Source of the DNA: Romanomermis culicivorax
Taxonomy: Eukaryota > Nematoda > Enoplea > Mermithida > Mermithidae
NCBI GenBank assembly: GCA_963922205.1
Contig: CAWUHX010000141.1
Span: 558,001 to 622,000, forward strand
DNA length: 64,000 nucleotides
Direction of reading: 5' to 3'
In this document: positions 47,712 to 58,109 of the stretch, piece by piece
How the letters are laid out: each line of letters opens with the position of its first letter
Position numbering within the stretch: the first letter of the stretch is position 1
Translations under genes and position numbers: made by a program
The notes under the pieces: model-generated
The model's database searches: none
Seen by the model: only the letters and a program-made list of their open reading frames with translations
Told to the model about the DNA's origin: nothing

Positions 47712-50700
47712 TTTTTTTTTTGAATTAAATATCTTTATTGGCTAAGAGGGGGTATCAAAAAAGGCCTGGTCTTACGGCCCGCGACGATAACAAAAAAACT
47801 ATACAATAATGTCCAGCAATATAAAAACTTGCATGTGATTTATCTGGATTAACGTTATAACTAAATAACATAATTCTTACCTGAAAATTAAAAATATTCA
47901 GACGGAGAAAAAAAATGAAGCGAAAAAACATAAATGACAATTAAACTACAGTAATTTTACATGTGAAATAAATTTTGACGAAACCTTATTTTTCAAACAT
48001 ACGAAAATAATGCGAAAATAGAAAAATCAATATATATTTTGAAACCGCTATAATACAAAAATTTTTTTTCCCCTCAAGAAACGCAAGGATCTGAACGGCC
48101 TTAAAAATTTATTAAAATTTTATATCTACTCTTCTTACATACTTTATTTTTGAGGAAAAAATTTTCCAACACCCTATACTCTAATATATCGTAAAGTCTC
48201 AAAATATAAACCTGGAAATTTTTTCTGAAAATTTCCCAAGGATCTTTTTGTTCCCTTTTATTCTCAAAAGTCATTCTTGTTTGCCAGATACTTTTTTGAG
48301 CAATTTGTATGAATAAATTTGCTAGTATGGTTTTATCCTTGGAAACAAATTTTGGTTTTACCCCAAAAATAAAGTTTTCAATTTCTAAGGAAAAGTTATT
48401 ATCAAGTTTCTTCAAAATTTGTGCAATTTTTACCCATATTTCTGAAACTCTCGGACAGGTAACTAATGCGTGGAAAACATCCTCTCTTTCCTCAACATTT
48501 GAGGCTAAACAGAACTTACAATTCCGATCTGAGCTTGGACTCATATGATTGATTTTAGATCTTGTAAGTAAAAATCTATGAATTATAGAAAAATGCAAAT
48601 TTCTTGTATATCCGTCAGCAAATTTCACAGGTCCTATACTCAAAAGATTTTTTATTACATTAGAATTCACGCCCAATTTCAATTCCCAATATCTTGTTAT
48701 TTTTGGCTCTAAATTTTGTACTTTATCCTTTGTTAGTTGAAAACAAAGTAATTTTGTAGAAATTTGATCCAAATTCAGAGTTTGATTATTTAGCCCAATT
48801 TGCATATTATCCAATAATTCTATTTTTGATTCAATTTCTGCTAATCTAATCCTCTTATATAATTCAGGGGCACTGGTTCTGCTCAATTGTCGTTTTGTTT
48901 TATCTTTTACCTTATCTATAAAAAACCAAAAAATATTACCAAAGTCCTTTTTCTGACATCTAATTCGAAGCATTAAGCTCATTGCTCTAACTTTTGTCTC
49001 TATATCAGCCAAACCCAAACCCCCCACTGATGTAGGTAGTTTAAGCTTAGCAGTAGCCACAAGATTCCTATTTGATTTATTGGACCAAATGAAATTTGCA
49101 GTGAATTTTTCTATCATTTTTAAAAAATCTGAACTAATTTTGCAAAAAAGGGAAGAATACCACAATTTTGATAAAAAATATGTGTCAATTATTTTAGCTC
49201 TTGCATAGTAGGATGTTTTACTTGAGGCTAAATTACCCTTGAATCTGTTGATCTCTTCCTTTAGTAGCTTTAAGTTCTCCTCACAGTCTGTTCCGTGTTT
49301 ATCAAAATAAATTCCATAAATTTTCAATTTTTCACAAACATACTCTCCAAAATCACTTTCCTTAACTTGTTTTTCACTGTCTCCTATACAAAGTATTTTA
49401 GTTTTTTCCTTCTTTAGAGTTGCACCACTAGCTTTTTGAAACCTATCATATACCTTAAAAATTGTGCTAATTGATTTTAAATCCTAAACAAAAAAGTTTG
49501 TATCATCTGCATAACAGTTTACCTTATATTCCTTTAGGTGTAGTCCTTTGACTGATATTTCCGCCCTTAAATAATTACAAACTGTTTCTGAGACTAGGAC
49601 ATACAAGAGAGGAGACAAAGGGCACCCTTGTCTTATGCCTCGGGTCACTTTGAATGGGAAAGTTTCATAGCCGTTTATTATTAAGACTGAATTTGCATAT
49701 CCATTTTTGTAAATTATTCTAATCCAATTTATATATTTTTCACTAATATTAAAATATTTTAGTGTACCAAAAACATATTCCCATTCAATTATGTCAAAGG
49801 CAGACATATGATCTAGTGATACTATTATTCCTGATTTTTTTGTTTCATTCAAATAATTTATTACATTACAAATTCTTAGTAGTCCGTCTCTAATATCTCT
49901 TTCCTTAACAGCACACGTTTGATCTTCATGTACAATTTTTGGCATTATTCTTTTTAGTCTATTTACTAGAATTTTTGCTAATATTTTGTAGTCTACATTT
50001 AACATTGTTATTGGTCTCCAACTAGTCCTTTCTGATTTATCTTTTTCCCCCTTATAGATCTGTGAAATTACACCTTGGTACATTGAACTGCCTAATGTTT
50101 TTGAACCATACATTGCTGTCAACATTTTTTTAAAGAAAGGGACCAAAATATCAACAAATTTTTGATAAAATTCTGATGGAATTCCATCACCCCCAGGGGC
50201 TTTTCCTTTTTTCAATGAAAAAATAGCATCCCTAATTTCTTGTTCTGATATCTCTTCATTTAACCTCTCATTTTCCTCTGTATTCAATTTAGAAGTAGAG
50301 CCTTTTTCCAAAAACAAATTTTTTTGTTGTTTGTCTACCTTGTTAGATTTGAATAATTTTTCATATTGTTTTCTGTATTCTTCTAAAACTTCAAGTTGGT
50401 CCTCAATTAATCTTCCATCTTCACATTTTACTGATTTTATTATTCTATTTTCTGCAGACTTTTTTTGCATCATTTTGGCTGTAGCCAGAGAGCAACGATC
50501 CGCTAAGATATCACTATAATGAGTTTTTATCAACTTTTCTTTAATTTCTTCTTTAACTATGACTTTATATTCGTTTTTTCTTTCCTTATATTCTTCCCTT
50601 AGACTTATGTCTTGTGGATTTTGTTTGACTTTTTCTTGTAGTTTCTGCATGCTTTTTTCTGCATTTTCCTTTGTTTTTGTTCGTATTTTGACTATTTTCT

Positions 50701-51586
50701 TTTTCAATTGTATAAAGTCCTCTTTTATATCCAACTTGAAACTTTCCCATCCTTTGACTATATTTACACTAGTCAAATTTGCTAGTTTTTCAAAGTTGGT
50801 GTAAAAAATTTTTTCTATCTCAATTTTAATCTGAGAATCTTTTGTACTCAAGAAACTGGTGTCCATTTTCCAATACGATCGACCAATTTTTATAGAAAGA
50901 AAGTCTAACTTAAAATTAACAGTAAAAAGTTTGTGATCACTAATTCCCAAGTCTGAGAAACTGAAGCTTTTGAAAGCATCACAAAGTAGTCTAGAACTAT
51001 AAATTCTATCAATTCTTGAACTAGTCTTATGTGCATTTGAAACATGTGAGAAAAGTTTCAATTTTGGGTATCTTTCATGAAAAACATCAAATAGACTCAG
51101 CTTAGACTTTATTAATTCAAAATTATCCTTCCCTGTTTCACTCTCTCGTATTCTTTGGGAATCCCTATCAAGTACACCATTTTCAGTAAAATTAAAATCT
51201 CCTAACACTATCACTTCATCATGATGCCTAAAGTTTTCACAAATTTTCGTGTAAAGTTTATCATAAAATTCTTTTCTCATTGACTCCTTTGCAGGTGCGT
51301 AAATAGTTAAAATGTAAAATTTTTTCTTTTCTATCTCTGCCAAAAAAGCCATTGCTCTTCCCTGTATTTCAAATATTTTTCTTCCTAATCTTAATCTTGA
51401 ACTATGATTAACTAACAAGGCTATGCCTGCAGTATGCATGCTCAGTGAATTTGAAAATTTGAGTAAAAATTGTTTACTAAATATGGATTTACACAAAAAA
51501 GTATCTCTTTTATTTGTAAAATGGGTTTCTTGAATAGACAAAAGATCAAGATTTTTAGTTTTTTCAAAAATCTGACTAATTTTCAG
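47712..51586 (-). mobile_element. L1/Tx1-type LINE, 5'-truncated, with poly-A tail
   Basis: On the minus strand the element starts inside the endonuclease frame at 51586 and ends with AATAAA (complement at 47734-47739), then a 10-base A run (47712-47721). It interrupts the hAT sequence CAAATG/CTTCGTAAATTTT, which is continuous at 2385-2415. By that comparison the target junction shows little or no duplication. Confidence 0.92.
48101..51586 (-). pseudogene. LINE ORF2: endonuclease and reverse transcriptase with one in-frame amber codon
   Basis: A single frame runs from 51586 to the stop at 48101-48103, about 1160 codons, broken only by TAG at 49484-49486. The endonuclease part lacks its first 40 or so residues; it begins KISQIFEKTKNLDLLSIQETH and has GDFNFTENG, RIDRIY and GISDHKLF. 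The reverse transcriptase has KGKAPGGDGIPSEFYQ, SWRPITMLNVDYKILAKIL, SLDHMSAFD, RQGCPLSPLL and the catalytic YADD. The amber codon falls five residues after YADD (TNFFV, then stop). Past it the thumb and a C-terminal zinc-binding stretch (CKFCLASNVEEREDVFHALVTC) follow. The NVDYKILAK and DQTCAV motifs suggest the Tx1 branch of L1. Truncation plus the stop make it inactive. Confidence 0.93.
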
Positions 51587-51979
51587 CTATCGTAAATTTT
51601 CAATTCAGGAGACTTCTTAGCTTTACTCGATTCGGTTCCTACGAATGTTCTGTCGAGTTGACTTATTTTAATCGAAATGCTAAAGATTCATACTCAATAA
51701 ATTCAACTTATGTTTGAATTGTCTTTTGGCTGAAGTTGATTTGATTCAGTAGTGTATCTGAATATTAGGCAGATTTTACTGCTCATGAGTCACGAGTACT
51801 TATGAGCAGTGTTAGTGAGCAATACACAGCATTACTTGTGACTGCTAAAGTCTGCTCACAGCCATCAGCATTTGGTGAACTGACTTGAGCAGCCCTAAAA
51901 TTTTGAGGGAGACAGCAGACCCACGGGAGAAACAGGTAGCTGACGGCTTTTTGGATTCAAAAATGGGTTGAAAATGGAC

Positions 51980-52273
51980 CACCAACCAAGTATTCTGGTT
52001 GAATGGCTGTAAGCAGTATGAATGTTGAAGAAAGAAACATCAAACTTTTTTTCAGTCTGCAAAAACACTATTTACAAGCAACTCAATGAATAAATGATCT
52101 CGGAAAGTGAAGATAATAAAAAAAAAACGTTTTGTTACAAAATGCTGGAGAGCAGCCAAAAATCGGGTAATATGGCCAATATGTCCCTAGAGCAAAATTT
52201 TACAAACAACATATTTTCTGATAGAGTTCATCATGCTGAATCTAATGAAACAGAAATAAACTTGCGGTCTATA
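51980..52273 (+). pseudogene. hAT transposase N-terminal remnant
   Basis: The frame starting MAVSSMN at about 52002 matches the better-preserved piece at 42768-42508 on the other strand, but several stops and frameshifts break it. It ends at the insertion of the TAGAGCTTCACAC element. Confidence 0.6.
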
Positions 52274-52428
52274 TAGAGCTTCACACAGGGTGCCTGAATT
52301 ACCCAGGTATATCCGGGTACAAAATGAAAACCATTACCCGGGTACCTGGGTATACCCGGGTACACGGGTACTTCGGGTACCCGTTTTGTATCACGTATAA
52401 TATGTAGACTTGAGAGTAGAGGTGTATG

Positions 52429-53509
52429 CATAGTTTTTTTAATCTTTTACAAGCCATGGCTTGTTGGACTGACAAAATGGCTTGTAGAATTTTAGTCCAA
52501 CAAGCAAAAATGGCTTGTCAGAATTTTTTGAGTCATGTGTTTGATCATATCAGATACAGAAAAGATGCATTTCGGTGCATTTTAGAAGGTCATTATCTCA
52601 ACCGGTTATAACTTAAATAAGCATCATTATTTATTTCCTAGCTCAGGCGCTGCTTCTAACATGTCTACCTTCATTTATCATTTAATCTTTAATAGTTTTA
52701 ATCATCTTAAACGTATAATCTCATGTTTTAATTGGTAATCTTCAATATTTCATCTTGATATTTAATGAAGATTCACATTTTTCCCTTGACACATTTTTTG
52801 AGAAAGATCAATATACGTCAAGTCTGTAAACTTTTTGAAGTGATTATTCCTTTCTCAACGTAAAATCAATCCAAAAGCTTCATGGAAGTAGTTTTCGGAA
52901 ACTTCTTCTCTTCTTGCTCATATCTATTTGGTCAAGTTCATCAGAGTGTGTGAATAAATTAATTGTTTTAAAATTTTTGAAACATGAAATTCCAGAAATT
53001 ACGACCTTTGAACAGAAAATTCGAATTCTTCAAACAAGTGGTTGGAAAATTGATTTTCCAGTATCGCAGAATGTCAATACTCAAAAAAATTTCCGGCGTT
53101 TCAGGCAGGAAAGATTAATAGCTTTTTTGGGCTCTCACTTGTCATCATAGACGACTTAACCATCGATTTCTCATGTAATTCAAAGTCATTATGTTCTTGG
53201 ATAGTTTGCTGGAAAATTTTTTCCACAATGCTTGTAGATTGGACTTCGATCAAACTCAAAAATTTCAAATGTTTCCTGAATTTTAATGAATTGACGGCTC
53301 TAAAATGTTATTGAATAAATGTTGAATGACATCTCTTTTTTGATCGATTGAGGTGATGCTCAATACATTTCTTTAAAAAATAACCTAGCATTGGAATTTA
53401 TTCACGTATACTGATATTACAAAATTGACTTGCAAAAATTTGGAATGGCATGTAAAATTTAAGGTCAACAAGCCACTTGGCTTGTGACTCGTATATCAAA
53501 AAAACCCTG
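52429..53509. mobile_element. Nested hAT-like element with CAAGCCA..GGCTTG subterminal repeats
   Basis: The left end CATAGTTTTTTTAATC and right end TATATCAAAAAAACCCTG are both followed inward by CAAGCCATGGCTTG / CAAGCCACTTGGCTTG motifs. The flanks GGTGTATG (52421-52428) and GAGGTATG (53510-53517) match at 6 of 8. The inside is the GCGCC module in forward orientation (52555-52950), with the hairpin largely deleted and a decayed one near 53092. Confidence 0.65.
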
Positions 53510-53629
53510 GAGGTATGCAAATTTTGCTTTGTCTCCTCAATAATATTGAGCTACCGTGATGTGATGTGTAGTATTTTGCAGTGTAGGTGCGTCGATGATG
53601 TGTATCAATCATCATCTCTAGCAGAGCAC

Positions 53630-53700
53630 CCCATGGGGGGGGGGGGGTATGGGGGGGTATTACCCCCGTCTTAGATTTGAAAATTCATTTACTACCCCCA
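53630..53700. repeat. G-run fragment of a G/C-tract MITE
   Basis: A GGGGGGGGGG tract at 53635-53648 and TATTACCCCCGTCTTAG recall the TACCCC-rich repeats at 4700-4760 and 23260-23300. It is too short to bound. Confidence 0.35.
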
Positions 53701-54754
53701 TAAAAACAGCTCACTATACCAAAAAATTTTGGTAGACTTCATCCTCTCCCCAGTAGGTTATACTAATTCGAGAAAAATTGCAGAATGTGTGATTCTGAGG
53801 AATTACTCACTGCTCTTTTTGACACATTTACTGAGCAAATGATAATGGGAAAGTATGCAACTTCTGTGCCATATAGCGATTTTTAGGAAAGGATATCAGT
53901 ACATTAATATATACTACTTGTAGGAAATCATTATAAATATAATTAGGAGATGAAATAATGAATGACTTATGTATATGTGATTAATCAAAAAATCGCCCCT
54001 TGGGAAGAAAAACATTATGTCCTTAAAATTCTGCCTCTTCATGCTCTCCTTTCCTTTTCCCCGCTTCTGCGTTGGGTCTTCTGTGCGCATATGGTTACCC
54101 AAGCTGTGGCATACTTTCCTGTTATGAGTTGAGACATGTGAGGTCTGTTGACGTGGATAAGGAGTGGTACTTGGTTTGAAACTAGTAGTTCATAGTCTAA
54201 TGGGATTAATAATACTAAAGCCACATTCAGCATCAGGACTTTCAATTCGAAGCACTTTTCCAAGCCTAATCAGTGATGGGATAAGCCCATACTGTTCCAA
54301 ACGTTTGTGCCCGATTCTTGAAATGTGCAGGAATCAGTTGGCACAACAGTCTTCAAAGTGTGACTATTCTGTACGTATAATTAGTGCATTAAAGTTGCAC
54401 GATTGGGAGCTGGAAAATGGAGTTAAACCAGTAAATGATTTTTGACTGTAAAAACCATAAAGTAGGGGCAAGGGACTACGGAGTGTGTGTAATGCATCAT
54501 TCTATTTTCATAGTGTATATGTCTAATAATATATAAGTACATTGACATTACAACTCATTTTAACATGTACCCGGGTAAACCCGGGTAATTCGGGTACCCG
54601 GGTACGAAATTTTTGTCGTGTGAAGCTCTAGGTCTATAATATTTCGTGATTTATATTTTTGAATTTTCAGACAAAATGGCTCTAAATTTAATCAGGATTT
54701 ATAACATTACAAAAGATAACTACAAGAAATTTGCCAAGATAAAGATAACAGCTG

Positions 54755-54860
54755 ACATTTATTCTTCCTTTAAAATCTTCCTTAGGCTTAGGCTTAGGGT
54801 ACAGCAGCTGCGCCCGCAGGGCGCAGCGCTGTTGAGGCTCCTCCAAATGTGGTAGAACGG
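54755..54860. repeat. TTAGGC-plus-hairpin repeat, copy 2
   Basis: CTTCCTTAGGCTTAGGCTTA gives three telomere-type hexamers in a row, followed by CAGCAGCTGCGCCCGCAGG and GCGCAGCGCTGTTG (hairpin) and GAGGCTCCTCCAAATG. It lies inside the hAT relic. Confidence 0.8.
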
Positions 54861-55289
54861 CTGCTAAAATCACCCTAGTTCTGTTGATGGCAGCGAGCGT
54901 AGCTTGCCTGTTAAAATGAACGTACATCAGTGTTATATCTTTTCTATTATGTATACCTTATAGCGTGTGCGTGTTAAACGGGTGTCAACCAGCTCTACTA
55001 ATACTCAATACATGCCGAAAACAAAAATTTCAAACAGCAGTAACTTCACCAATATTCGCGACCCAATCAAAATTATTCTTGTTCTGAACTCGTCTCATCA
55101 GGAGCTTTCAGAAAATGTATGAATTACGAAAATCGATGAAGGTGATATATATATGTTTTTGCAAATAAAACGTTGACAATTTTTATGTTGTTTTGTATAT
55201 TATCTTTTGAACTACTTGTGACCGCAAGCTAGTTTTTATTTCGTTGGATGCAGAATGAAAAGTTGTTCTAGAAAACATGGTTTTTAAAA

Positions 55290-55640
55290 ATTTTGGCTCT
55301 AGGGATATATTCGCCGACAATTCCCAAAAATCTGCTATGCAATATTGGTTGACGGAAGGCAAAACGTGGCTCTCGTTTCAAAAAATTGCGTTGAGAATAC
55401 GTTTTTTGAGACTACTAATGGCGAGCAAGCGAAGTTTATTTTGTCATGTTATAATCACGTGTTTTCCATTTTGGTGTCCACTGCGTCATCAGAGCGTAAT
55501 TTTTAAACATTTGGCTTTGTTCACCGCAAGTTGCATAATCGATTGCTATCTGCATCAGTCGAAAAGCTGGTCTTCTTAAAATTCAATGCCAACAAATTTT
55601 TTGATGGTGCATTAGTATATGATTTTATTTGTTGTGATAA
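55290..55640 (+). pseudogene. hAT transposase C-terminal remnant with dimerisation signature
   Basis: Across one frameshift and one stop, the plus strand reads a degenerate VSTASSERNF, then FVHRKLHNRLLSASVEKLVF and LKFNANKFFDG. This is the hAT C-terminal dimerisation block. The sister piece at 42487-42290 has the same motif with fewer breaks. No catalytic residues remain here. Confidence 0.75.
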
Positions 55641-56199
55641 GGAATCTGTATTTTTGCTTGAAATCAGTAAAAATGATATGAAAATGTTTTGCATTATGAA
55701 GAATAAAACCTTAGATATGTTGCATTTGCTTTTCTTCCATATACTTAATTCAGATCCACAATTGCGAAATAAAAAAAACCCTGATTAAACCCAGAAAACC
55801 CCATAAAAACCCTAAAAAACTCAAATTCGAAATTTTGAAAATGGGTTTTTTCCCAACCCTGCAACATTCTTCTTAACACCGAACCGATGTAATTAAATTA
55901 AGAGTGTCCATAATTGCTTTCTCCCGAAAAAACTAAGCCGAAAGTTGCGTCGCGTAAATTTCTGGTTGAAAATTGCGCCAACAATGTCAATTTTTCTGTT
56001 CGAATCAAACACAAAAAATAAAAATTTCGATTTCCAATCACACTGAATGAACAGTGGAAGTTAACCATTTCTATTTTTTTTCAGTCATTGACAATCTCAT
56101 AGTTTGTTGCGATCATACAAATATACTATTCGGACACAATTGTCTCAGGTTCTATCTAAACAAATAAAAGTAAACCAATATTATATTTATCGACTAATG

Positions 56200-56345
56200 A
56201 CTTCGGCGTAGAGCGCCGAGAAAATTTTGCGTTTTCATCCCTAAAATGACTAAAAATCAAGAAAATTCAGGCGTTGACCAGTCGAAAAATTTGCGCCAAT
56301 TGGCACAAATGCCCAAAATTTTTTGTGCCATTCCAAATTTTTTGG
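56200..56345 (+). repeat. GCGCC hairpin module fragment
   Basis: The hairpin CGGCGTAGAGCGCCG is at 56203-56217, followed by AGAAAATTTTGCGTTTTCATC. It then runs into GCGCCAATTGGCACAAATGC and ends at the large inverted repeat. Confidence 0.55.
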
Positions 56346-56350
56346 GTAAA

Positions 56351-56838
56351 TTACGGATGACGGTGGCCACGCCGAAATGTCTCTGACGCCGGTTTTTGGG
56401 GGTTTTCATGATGAAGGGAAGAAAGAACAAGCGAAATTATGCATGGGAAAAGCGCCAAAGCGAAGTTATGGGAAAAAATTTGCATAATTATTATGCAGTG
56501 TGACACCGCCGTAAGGGTGGCCACTGCCATGACTAGCGAGTAGACATTAATTTTTCCTTTAAAATTTTCCTTAGGCTTAGGGTACAGCAGCTGCGCCTGA
56601 AGGGCGCAGCGCTGTTGAGGCTCTTCCAAATGAAGTTGTTTAGTTAAAATAGTACCAAGGGTCTTAAAGGAATTCTCTCTAATTTTGAGACTGCATAATA
56701 ATTATTCAAATTTTTTCCCAAAACTTCGCTTTGGCGCTTTTCCCATGCATAATTTCGCTTGTTCTTTCTTCCCTTCATCATGAAAACCCCCAAAAACCGG
56801 CGTCAGAGACATTTCGGCGTGGCCACCGTCATCCGTAA
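56351..56838. repeat. Near-perfect 146-bp inverted repeat (foldback) around a TTAGGC-hairpin copy
   Basis: Left arm 56351-56496 and right arm 56693-56838 are reverse complements with about two mismatches in 146 bases. The arm begins TTACGGATGACGGTGG and ends AATAATTATTATGC. The 196-bp centre holds TTAGGC-hairpin copy 3. A transcript across it would form a long RNA hairpin. No flanking duplication is seen. Confidence 0.92.
56545..56680. repeat. TTAGGC-plus-hairpin repeat, copy 3
   Basis: TTTTCCTTAGGCTTAGGG, CAGCAGCTGCGCC-TGAAG-GGCGCAGCGCTGTTG, GAGGCTCTTCCAAATGAAG and AAGGGTCTTAAAGGAAT follow the order of copies 1 and 2. The hairpin loop differs in each copy while the stem is kept. Confidence 0.8.
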
Positions 56839-56922
56839 AAACTCCCTCCTTCCTAACCGTGAGTCCAAGCCTAAGCCCAGGCCTAAACTAAAGCCTAAGC
56901 CTAAGCCTCCTAAACCCAAGAC

Positions 56923-57782
56923 CAGGGCCGTGCACAAGGGGGGGGGGCGAGGGGGCGCCCCCCCCCCCATTGAGGCAGTAACTCTAAACCGAAAAGATGC
57001 GTTTTGGTAGACTTTAAAAGGTCAAAATCTCAAAATTTTCCGGCGCTTCGCGCCGGTCATGAGTATAATTATGACTATATTCTATCAGGCGCGGCTGTTA
57101 GCATATCTACTTCGACTTACTAATTAATGCTCAACAGTTTCTATCAATCAAGTTAGCTCGTTTCATTTTCTAATCGTTTACAGTCAATTATGTCGCCGAA
57201 AATAGAGATTTTTCATCAAGTCTCTCAATTTTTTCTCTCGATGATTGGAATTTTTTAAACGTTTCCAATCTGAACTTTTGCGTTTATTGAAGGTGGAAAT
57301 TGAAGACATTACTCTAGAACGCGATTTTCAAAACATTTGTTCACGAATTAACTGTTGGAGAGATTTATTTTTCAGCGTTTTAGAAAGTGAAAATCAAAAA
57401 ATTTTTCCGGCACTCCGCGCCGGACGATTCTATTATATTGAACACCAATATATTCTTCATAAGCTCATTTTGACTAATATAACGAGAATTTTCTCAATTT
57501 TTTCCTTATTTTTGCAAGTTTCTGACTACAAATACAACAAAATGCTTGGGTATGCTCTTAAAATGCATAAAAAAGCATCCGTAGCCACATTATAAGCGTT
57601 TTTAAAAATTTTTGGAAAATGAGGAAAAAAATATTGGGTCCGGTTCTCATGTGGAAAAAATCTTCGAGGAAAAAAACGGTGATGCACACAGTATATCCGC
57701 GTAAGATCAACATTTTCTGGGGCTATTCAGTGAAAAAATCTAGTCTGCCCCTCCTCATGAAAAAATCCTGCGCACGGCCCTG
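56923..57782. mobile_element. hAT element, CAGGGCCGTGCGCA family, second copy
   Basis: Ends CAGGGCCGTGCACAAGG and TCCTGCGCACGGCCCTG are flanked by identical CCCAAGAC 8-mers (56915-56922, 57783-57790). Hairpins are at 57040-57056 and 57407-57423. Poly-G and poly-C tracts lie inside the left end. It lacks an inner segment of about 110 bp present in the 26991-27981 copy. There is no transposase. Confidence 0.95.
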
Positions 57783-57805
57783 CCCAAGACTATACGTAAT
57801 CCATA

Positions 57806-58008
57806 TACCTGTACTTGGGGGGGGGGGTTGGGTGGACCCCCCCCAACTTGGCCAACCCTGTACCTAAAATCATTTACCCCTCAACCCCCTCCCCCAGTTT
57901 GAAAAAAATTAAAAAAATTTGCAAAAAAGTGTATATTTTTGGCCTTTTTTGGGGAAAATTTCGACTTTTTTCTACCCCCCTCGCAACTGGTCGGAGGTCT
58001 TACAGGTA
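57806..58008. mobile_element. G/C-tract MITE, CATACCTGTAA family, third copy
   Basis: ATACCTGTAC at the left and TCTTACAGGTATG at the right enclose GGGGGGGG, GGACCCCCCCCAACTTGGCC and CGCAACTGGTCGGAGG. It matches the copies at 1154-1371 and 6294-6434. No duplication is clear for this one. Confidence 0.7.
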
Positions 58009-58109
58009 TGGCCTCAGCGTAAACCTAAGCCTAAGCCAGAAAATTTGCCGGAAACAACTGTAAAAATCAATAAATTTTTTCGATCAATCAAAATGATGAC
58101 AGATTGACA

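Larger units (their letters stand above)
52274..54630. mobile_element. hAT-like element, TAGAGCTTCACAC ends and ACCCGGGTA subterminal repeats
   Basis: Ends TAGAGCTTCACAC and GTGTGAAGCTCTA are flanked by identical GGTCTATA 8-mers (52266-52273, 54631-54638). Just inside, CCCGGGTA / TACCCGGG motifs repeat (52300-52385 and 54560-54606). It is interrupted by another element at about 52429-53509. The remaining inside (53520-54555) has a weak plus-strand frame at 54164-54445 but no recognised domain. Confidence 0.9.
47468..55861 (+). mobile_element. Decayed autonomous-type hAT transposon split by later insertions
   Basis: The left end CAGGGTTGGCGTGC and right end TTTTTTCCCAACCCTG are flanked by CAAATTTC (47460-47467) and CAACATTC (55862-55869), 6 of 8 identical. 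Its own sequence is 47468-47711, 51587-52273, 54631-about 54754 and about 54861-55861. Insertions are the LINE (47712-51586), the TAGAGCTTCACAC element (52274-54630, itself interrupted) and a TTAGGC-hairpin repeat. Transposase remnants sit near 51980-52270 and 55290-55640. Copies at 2141-2700 and 42212-43300 confirm the order. Confidence 0.75.
56865..58036. repeat. Degenerate interstitial telomere-type array, split by insertions
   Basis: GCCTAAGC, GCCTAAACTAAAGCCTAAG and CTAAGCCTCCTAAACCC (56868-56916) are imperfect copies of the complement of TTAGGC. The array resumes at 58020-58035 (AAACCTAAGCCTAAGCC) after a hAT element and a MITE. The array is short and internal, so it is not a chromosome end. 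Confidence 0.7.

Noticed and set aside
56865-58036. TTAGGC-type array read as a chromosome end
   Set aside because: The array is short, degenerate, internal, and followed by a normal collagen gene.
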